Shown here piece by piece: positions 32,435 through 37,135 of a stretch of 37,135 nt of DNA (the first letter of the stretch is position 1; each line of letters begins with the position of its first letter). Source of the DNA: Actinomadura darangshiensis. Lineage in GTDB: Bacteria > Actinomycetota > Actinomycetes > Streptosporangiales > Streptosporangiaceae. Position numbers and translations under genes: made by a program. Location: assembly GCF_004349235.1 (NCBI RefSeq), contig NZ_SMKY01000062.1, forward strand, positions 1 to 37,135, read 5' to 3'. Under the pieces are notes generated by a model that searched no databases, was not told the origin of the DNA, and was given only the letters and a program-made list of their open reading frames with translations.

Positions 32435-35400
32435 CGCTCGTCCTCCGGGAGCAGGTCGGCGAGCAGCTCGGCGAGGTGGCGGGGGCGGGCGCCGGTGCCC
32501 GCCTCGATCTGCGTCCGGCAGGAGAACCCGTCCGCGAGGACGGCCGTTCCAGGATCGGCGTCCTGCACGGCGGGCCAGACACCCTGCTCGGCGACCGCTA
32601 TGGACACCTCGTAGTGCCCCGCCTCGAATCCGAAGTTGCCGGCGAGGCCGCAGCACCCCACGTCGAGGGTCTCCACGTCGACGCCGGCGCGCGACAGGAC
32701 CCGCTCGTCGGCGCCGAAGCCCATGATCGCGTGCTGGTGGCAGTGGGGCTGGGCGATCGCGCGGACCCGCGGCGAGTCGAGCCCGGCGACGACGTCGTGG
32801 GACGCGCCGGGCGAGGCGCCGCCGGTCTCCTCCTGGTGCTCGTCGAGCAGCTCGGCGAGCGTCCTGGTCTGGTCGCGGAGCCGCTTGACGTCGTCCTCGA
32901 CGGAATCGCCCGCCATCAGCTCGGGCGCGTCGGCGCGGAACACGGCGGTGCAGCTGGGCTCCAGCCCGATGACGGGGACGCCGTCGCGCAGCCGCGGCGC
33001 CAGCGCCCGGACGGTGCGGCGCAGGACGCGGGCGGCGACGTCCAGCTGCCCCGTGGAGATCCAGGTCAGCCCGCAGCACAGCGGGACCGGCGGGACCTCC
33101 ACCTGGTAGCCGGACGCCTCCAGGACGCGGACGGCGGCCTTGCCGATGTGCGGGTGGAAGTTGTTGGTGAACGTGTCGGGCCACAGCACGACCCGCTTGT
33201 CCGCCCCGTCACGAGCACTGCGGGCGGGGCGGGTCTTGAACCAGTCGGTGAACCGCTGCCCGGCGAAGCGAGGCATGTCGCGGCGCGGGTCGATGCCGCC
33301 GATCCGCTTGGCGACGGCGTCCAGGCCGGGGATGTGCAGGGCGGTGTTGGCGGCGCCGGGCGCGAGCGCGGCGATCCGGGCCCACAGCGGCAGCCAGCCC
33401 ATGGTGTAGTGCGCGGGCGGCCGGATCCGGCCCTTGTAGTGGTGTGCGAGGAACTCGGCCTTGTAGGTGGCCATGTCGACGTTGACGGGGCAGTCGCTGC
33501 GGCAGCCCTTGCACGCAAGGCACAGGTCGAGGGCGTCGCGGACGTCCTCGGACCGCCACCCGTCGGTGATGACGGCGGCGCCGCCCGGTCCGGGCACGGC
33601 GGGGTCCGGCATGTCGTCGCCGGGCATGCCGCGCATCATCTCCATGAGGATGCGGGCCCGGCCGCGGGTGGAGTGCTCCTCCTCGCCCGTGGCGCGGTAG
33701 CTCGGGCACATCACGCCGCCCGACGACGCCCGGCACTTGCCGATGCCGACGCAGCGGGCGGCGGCGTGGGTGAACCGGTGGTGGTCGTCGGGGAAGGAGA
33801 AGTGGGTGTCCGGCTCGGACGGGTCGTAGGCGAGGTGGTCCAGGTCGTCGTCCAGCCGGTGCGGGTGGACGATCTTGCCGGGGTTCATCCGGTTCCCCGG
33901 GTCGAAGACCGCCTTGAACCGCTCGAACAGCCGGACGACCTCGTCCCCGAACATGATCGGCAGCAGTTCGCCGCGGGACTGGCCGTCGCCGTGCTCGCCC
34001 GACAGCGACCCGCCGTAGGAGGCGACGAGGCGGGCGGCGCGCTCGGCGAACTCGCGGTACCGCTCGGCGCCGCCCTCGTCCTCCAGGTCGAAGGGGATGC
34101 GGGTGTGGACGCAGCCCTGCCCGAAGTGCCCGTAGAGGGAGACGGGGTCGAAGCGGCAGTCCCGGATGAGGGCGCGGAAGTCGCGCAGGTAGTCGCCGAG
34201 CCGGTCGGGCGGGACGGCCGCGTCCTCCCAGCCCTCGTGGGTGTCGGGACGCCCGGGCGGGTAGGCGGTGGCGCCGAGCCCCGCCTCGCGGACCTTCCAG
34301 AGCCGCTCCTCCTCGGCGGGGTCGTGCAGGAAGCCGCAGCGCGGCGGGTTCGGCCCGTCCTCCATCTCCCCGATCAGGTTCCGGGCGCGCTCGTCCGCCT
34401 CGTCCTTGGTGTCGCCGCCGAACCGGACCATGAGCCAGCCCGCGCCGTCGGGCATCTCCTCCAGCACCGCCGGCCCGGCGAGGTGGTCCCCCTTGGCCAG
34501 GTCGAGGAGGGTGTCGTCCATGCCCTCCAGCGCGAGCGGCCGGGACGGCAGGACGCGCGCGACGGCGTCGCCGGCGGCGGCGATGTCGTCGTAGCCGAGG
34601 ACGACGAGCGACTGGTACGCGGGGACGGGCACCAGGCGGATCTCCGCCCGCAGCACGATGACCAGCGTGCCCTCCGAGCCGACCAGGGCGCGGGCCACGT
34701 CGAAATTCTTCTCCGGGAGGAGGGAGTCGAGGTTGTAGCCGGACACGCGCCGCGGGATGTCGGGGTAGCGGGTGCGGATCAGCTCCATGCCGTCGTCGCG
34801 CAGGTCCCGCAGCGCCCGGTAGATCTCGGCGCGCCGCCCGCCCTCGGCCTGGATCCGCGCGTACTCCTCGTCGCTGGTCTCCCCGACCCACATCCGCAGG
34901 CCGTCGTAGGTGAGGACCTCCAGCCGCACGACGGAGTCGACCATCTTCCCGTACGCCTGCGCGGACGCGCCGCACGAGTTGTTGCCGATCATCCCGCCGA
35001 TCGTGCAGGTGTCGTGGGTGGACGGCTTGGGCCCGACCATGAGGCGGTGCCCGGACAGCTCGTCGTTCAGGTCGTCCAGGCACGCCCCGGGCTCCACGAC
35101 GGCGCGGCGCGCCTCCGGGTCCACCGAGATCAGCGCGCGGCAGTACTTGGACCAGTCGATGACGACGGCGTCGTTGACGCACTGCCCGGCCAGGCTCGTC
35201 CCGCCGCCGCGCGACAGGACGGGGACGTCGTGCTCGGCGCACACCAGGGCGGCCTCGGCGCCCGCCTCGACCGTCCTCGGCACCACCACCCCGATGGGCG
35301 GCTGCTGGTAGTTGGAGGAGTCGTGGGAGTAGGCGGCTCGGGTGCCCGGGTCGAACCGGACCTCGCCGTCCACCCGCTCGGCGAGCACGCGCCGGAACGC

Positions 35401-35481
35401 GTCCTTCCCGTACGCCGTCGCGCCTGCCCGCTGTTCGTCCTGCCTGGTGGTCTCCGCCGGAACTGCCATGCGGATTCGCAT
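32431..35481 (-). CDS. FAD-linked oxidase fused to Fe-S oxidoreductase (YdiJ/D-2-hydroxyacid dehydrogenase type)
   Basis: This 1016-residue protein matches the length and layout of E. coli YdiJ, a D-2-hydroxyglutarate dehydrogenase. In order: an FAD-binding PCMH domain (SRGGGTSLAGQCVNDAVVID; STHDTCTIGGMIGNNSCG), and an FAD-oxidase C domain (LYGHFGQGCVHTRIPFDLED; LSGEHGDGQSRG). Two 4Fe-4S clusters follow (CVGIGKC near 579; CLACKGCRSDCP near 660), then two CCG redox domains (near 802 and 944). Such enzymes oxidise D-2-hydroxyacids at FAD and pass electrons through the clusters. ATG 35481 is preferred; 35469 and 35550 are in-frame alternatives. It is coupled to the enolase-superfamily gene. Confidence 0.9.
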   Translation of the reverse strand: MRIRMAVPAETTRQDEQRAGATAYGKDAFRRVLAERVDGEVRFDPGTRAAYSHDSSNYQQPPIGVVVPRTVEAGAEAALVCAEHDVPVLSRGGGTSLAGQCVNDAVVIDWSKYCRALISVDPEARRAVVEPGACLDDLNDELSGHRLMVGPKPSTHDTCTIGGMIGNNSCGASAQAYGKMVDSVVRLEVLTYDGLRMWVGETSDEEYARIQAEGGRRAEIYRALRDLRDDGMELIRTRYPDIPRRVSGYNLDSLLPEKNFDVARALVGSEGTLVIVLRAEIRLVPVPAYQSLVVLGYDDIAAAGDAVARVLPSRPLALEGMDDTLLDLAKGDHLAGPAVLEEMPDGAGWLMVRFGGDTKDEADERARNLIGEMEDGPNPPRCGFLHDPAEEERLWKVREAGLGATAYPPGRPDTHEGWEDAAVPPDRLGDYLRDFRALIRDCRFDPVSLYGHFGQGCVHTRIPFDLEDEGGAERYREFAERAARLVASYGGSLSGEHGDGQSRGELLPIMFGDEVVRLFERFKAVFDPGNRMNPGKIVHPHRLDDDLDHLAYDPSEPDTHFSFPDDHHRFTHAAARCVGIGKCRASSGGVMCPSYRATGEEEHSTRGRARILMEMMRGMPGDDMPDPAVPGPGGAAVITDGWRSEDVRDALDLCLACKGCRSDCPVNVDMATYKAEFLAHHYKGRIRPPAHYTMGWLPLWARIAALAPGAANTALHIPGLDAVAKRIGGIDPRRDMPRFAGQRFTDWFKTRPARSARDGADKRVVLWPDTFTNNFHPHIGKAAVRVLEASGYQVEVPPVPLCCGLTWISTGQLDVAARVLRRTVRALAPRLRDGVPVIGLEPSCTAVFRADAPELMAGDSVEDDVKRLRDQTRTLAELLDEHQEETGGASPGASHDVVAGLDSPRVRAIAQPHCHQHAIMGFGADERVLSRAGVDVETLDVGCCGLAGNFGFEAGHYEVSIAVAEQGVWPAVQDADPGTAVLADGFSCRTQIEAGTGARPRHLAELLADLLPEDER

Positions 35482-35560
35482 ACCCGGCCCGTGGCCCTCA
35501 ACCGTCCCGGCGGTACCGGACCGTCGCGGTTCCGCCCATCCCGCGGGCACCTCGTTGGGA

Positions 35561-35566
35561 TAAAGT
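35561..35566 (+). promoter_or_regulatory. Possible -10 element of the last gene
   Basis: TAAAGT stands out in a GC-rich divergent gap 41 bases before the TTG start at 35607. No good -35 is visible at the usual distance, so support is limited. Confidence 0.3.
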
Positions 35567-35606
35567 ATCGCCCGCTTCAGTCGGATTCGCGCCTCGGGGG
35601 AAGTCG

Positions 35607-37133
35607 TTGTCTGATGCCCGGACCCATGGTGATCTCACGCCCGACCTACTCGGGACCCCGGTCTGGCACGACCAGCGCGTCCAGGCCGCGGGCATCCCGG
35701 TCTACGACGTCCCGCTGGTGTCGGTCGGCGGCGGGCTCGGATCGTTCAGCCTGGTGGACGTGCTGCGCATCCAGGGCGTCGCGGCGTCCTCGATCCGCGT
35801 GCTGTCGAGCCGGGACGCGCCCTGGCAGTCCTGGGAGTACCTGACCCGCGTCTCGCAGCTGCCGGCCGGGGAGCGGATCCGCTCCGACGCCGGCGCCCGC
35901 CCCGACAACATCTGGGGCTTCCCCTCCTACGCGCTGCACGAGGCGTGGCGCGACAGGTCGCCGAAGCTGGTGCTCCAGGTCCTGGGCGAGCCGCTGCTCG
36001 GCGACTTCTTCAGCCCCCGCGCAGCCACCGTCTTCGAGACGGTGCGGCGCGAGGCCGACCGGATCTCCTACTGGCGGATGCTCGCCAAGGGGCAGGTCCG
36101 GATGGTGCGGCGGCGGGCGGGCGGCGGGTACTTCACCGTGCTGACCCCGCCGCACGGGACGTCCCCGACAAAGCGCGTCGCGATCCGCTCCCGATACGTG
36201 CACCTCGCGGTGGGCTACCCCGGCCTGAAGTTCCTCCCGGACCTGCAGGAGTTCCGGGAGACCCACAACGACTACCACCGGGTCGTGAACGCCTACGAGC
36301 CGCACGAGCACGTGTACGAGACGCTCAAGTCGCGTCCCGGCGTGGTCGTGGTGCGTGGCGCCGGCATCGTCGCGTCCCGGGTGCTGCAGCGGCTGATGGA
36401 GGACCGGGAGCGGCACGGGCTCCAGACGCAGATCGTGCACATGTTCCGCACGTTCGTGACCGGCGCGCACGGGACGGGCGCGTTCATGCGGCGCAAGGGC
36501 GGCGACGGTTGGGCCTACCAGGCGTTCACGCTGCCGAAGTCGGCGTTCGGCGGGCAGCTCAAGGCGCAGTTCCGGCGGGCCGGCGGCGAGCGCCGCGCCG
36601 CACTGTCCAAGACCGTGGGCGGAACGACGACGCCGCGGCTGCGCCGCTGGCAGGAGCAGATGCGGCGGGGCCGGCAGGGCGGCTGGTACCACCCGTTCCA
36701 GGCCGTCGTCGACCGGGTGGAGCCGTCCCCGGACGGCCGCCTCGTCAGCCTCACCCGCAGCGACGACGGGCGCCTCGGCCGCTACGTCTCCGACTTCATC
36801 ATCGACTGCACCGGGCTGGAGGCCGACATGCCGGAGCACCGGGTCCTCGCCGACCTGCTGGAGCACGGCGGCGCCCGGCGCAACGGCGCGGGCCGGCTCA
36901 CGGTCGGGGAGAACTTCGCGGTGCTCGGCGCGGAGAGCGGGGACGGCGTGCTCTACGCCTCCGGCGCGGCCACGGCGGGCAACCACTACCCGGCCGTGGA
37001 CAGCTTCCTCGGCATGCAGACCGCCGCCCTCGACATCGCCGCCGACCTGGCCGCGCGGGGCTTCTGCTCGCGGCTCGGGCCGGTCCGGTCGACCGGCCAG
37101 TGGCTGAAGTGGGCGAGGGGCCGCCCCGTCTGA
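35607..37133 (+). CDS. Two-Rossmann FAD/NAD(P)-binding protein, function unknown
   Basis: This complete 508-residue protein starts at TTG with GGGGGAAG just upstream and stops two bases before the window end. It has two nucleotide-binding motifs: VSVGGGLGSFSLVDVLR (38-54) and VVVVRGAGIVASRVLQRL (246-263). A FIIDCTGLEADMP strand and a C-terminal GVLYASGAATAGNHYPAVDSF resemble the flavin-contacting end of lysine/ornithine N-monooxygenase-like or pyridine-nucleotide-disulfide proteins. No redox-active CxxC is present. A basic stretch (RRWQEQMRRGRQGGWYHPF) is unusual. I cannot assign a reaction. It is divergent from the YdiJ-type gene, so any partner may lie beyond the window. Confidence 0.8.
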   Translation: MSDARTHGDLTPDLLGTPVWHDQRVQAAGIPVYDVPLVSVGGGLGSFSLVDVLRIQGVAASSIRVLSSRDAPWQSWEYLTRVSQLPAGERIRSDAGARPDNIWGFPSYALHEAWRDRSPKLVLQVLGEPLLGDFFSPRAATVFETVRREADRISYWRMLAKGQVRMVRRRAGGGYFTVLTPPHGTSPTKRVAIRSRYVHLAVGYPGLKFLPDLQEFRETHNDYHRVVNAYEPHEHVYETLKSRPGVVVVRGAGIVASRVLQRLMEDRERHGLQTQIVHMFRTFVTGAHGTGAFMRRKGGDGWAYQAFTLPKSAFGGQLKAQFRRAGGERRAALSKTVGGTTTPRLRRWQEQMRRGRQGGWYHPFQAVVDRVEPSPDGRLVSLTRSDDGRLGRYVSDFIIDCTGLEADMPEHRVLADLLEHGGARRNGAGRLTVGENFAVLGAESGDGVLYASGAATAGNHYPAVDSFLGMQTAALDIAADLAARGFCSRLGPVRSTGQWLKWARGRPV

Positions 37134-37135
37134 CC

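Noticed and set aside
32476..35844. Long plus-strand open frames opposite the YdiJ-type gene, and similar frames across the window
   Set aside because: High third-position GC removes stops from antisense frames. The translations are low-complexity Arg/Gly/Ala/Val with no motif, while the opposite strand has full family signatures.

Overview
The window is about 37 kb of very GC-rich DNA with strong third-position G/C bias. It looks like a chromosomal segment of a filamentous actinobacterium. The gene families fit: ROK, LacI, Crp and MarR regulators, CUT1-type sugar ABC importers, DUF1707-FHA, DUF3068, DUF4142, an F420-type luciferase-like oxidoreductase and a sirtuin. The style resembles Actinomadura and related Streptosporangiales, but genus is an inference from gene content. 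I count 33 protein genes. I see no tRNA, rRNA, CRISPR array, transposase, integrase or phage gene, and no intergenic gap over 300 bases.

Left third (1-16.6 kb): sugar uptake. A DUF1707-FHA protein is followed by a plus-strand operon (721-7362) for a ROK repressor, a sugar-binding lipoprotein, two permeases, a GH4 glycosidase and a BadF/N-acetylglucosamine-kinase-type kinase. The operon has a promoter with ROK-type palindromes and no ATPase of its own. After an F420-type oxidoreductase and an Lrp regulator comes a LacI repressor divergent from a lone MsiK/MalK-type ATPase. Two LacI-type boxes lie between them. Converging on that ATPase is a minus-strand operon (16323 down to 11429): a second ATPase, a binding lipoprotein, and two permeases. 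It resembles alpha-glucoside importers. Its first permease carries a large insert with a small beta-sandwich-like domain. A perfect 15-bp hairpin separates the converging units.

Middle (16.6-28 kb): housekeeping and redox genes. These are an M24 peptidase, a 5'-3' exonuclease, a Crp-type regulator, a compact RNB ribonuclease and a small membrane protein. Then comes a minus-strand run from 27861 to 21466: NirB, a second FAD/[2Fe-2S] oxidoreductase, a gamma-carbonic-anhydrase-like protein, an amidohydrolase, a DUF2470 protein and heme oxygenase. No nirD is present.

Right third (28-37 kb): a DUF3068 membrane protein, a class II-like sirtuin, a DUF4142 lipoprotein and a MarR regulator. A translationally coupled pair follows: a YdiJ-type FAD/Fe-S 2-hydroxyacid dehydrogenase and an enolase-superfamily dehydratase. 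The last gene is a complete two-Rossmann flavoprotein of unknown function. No dramatic new system is evident. The best leads are the permease insert, the ABC-fed GH4/kinase operon, the nirB operon without nirD, the carbonic-anhydrase ligand change, and the last, unassigned flavoprotein.
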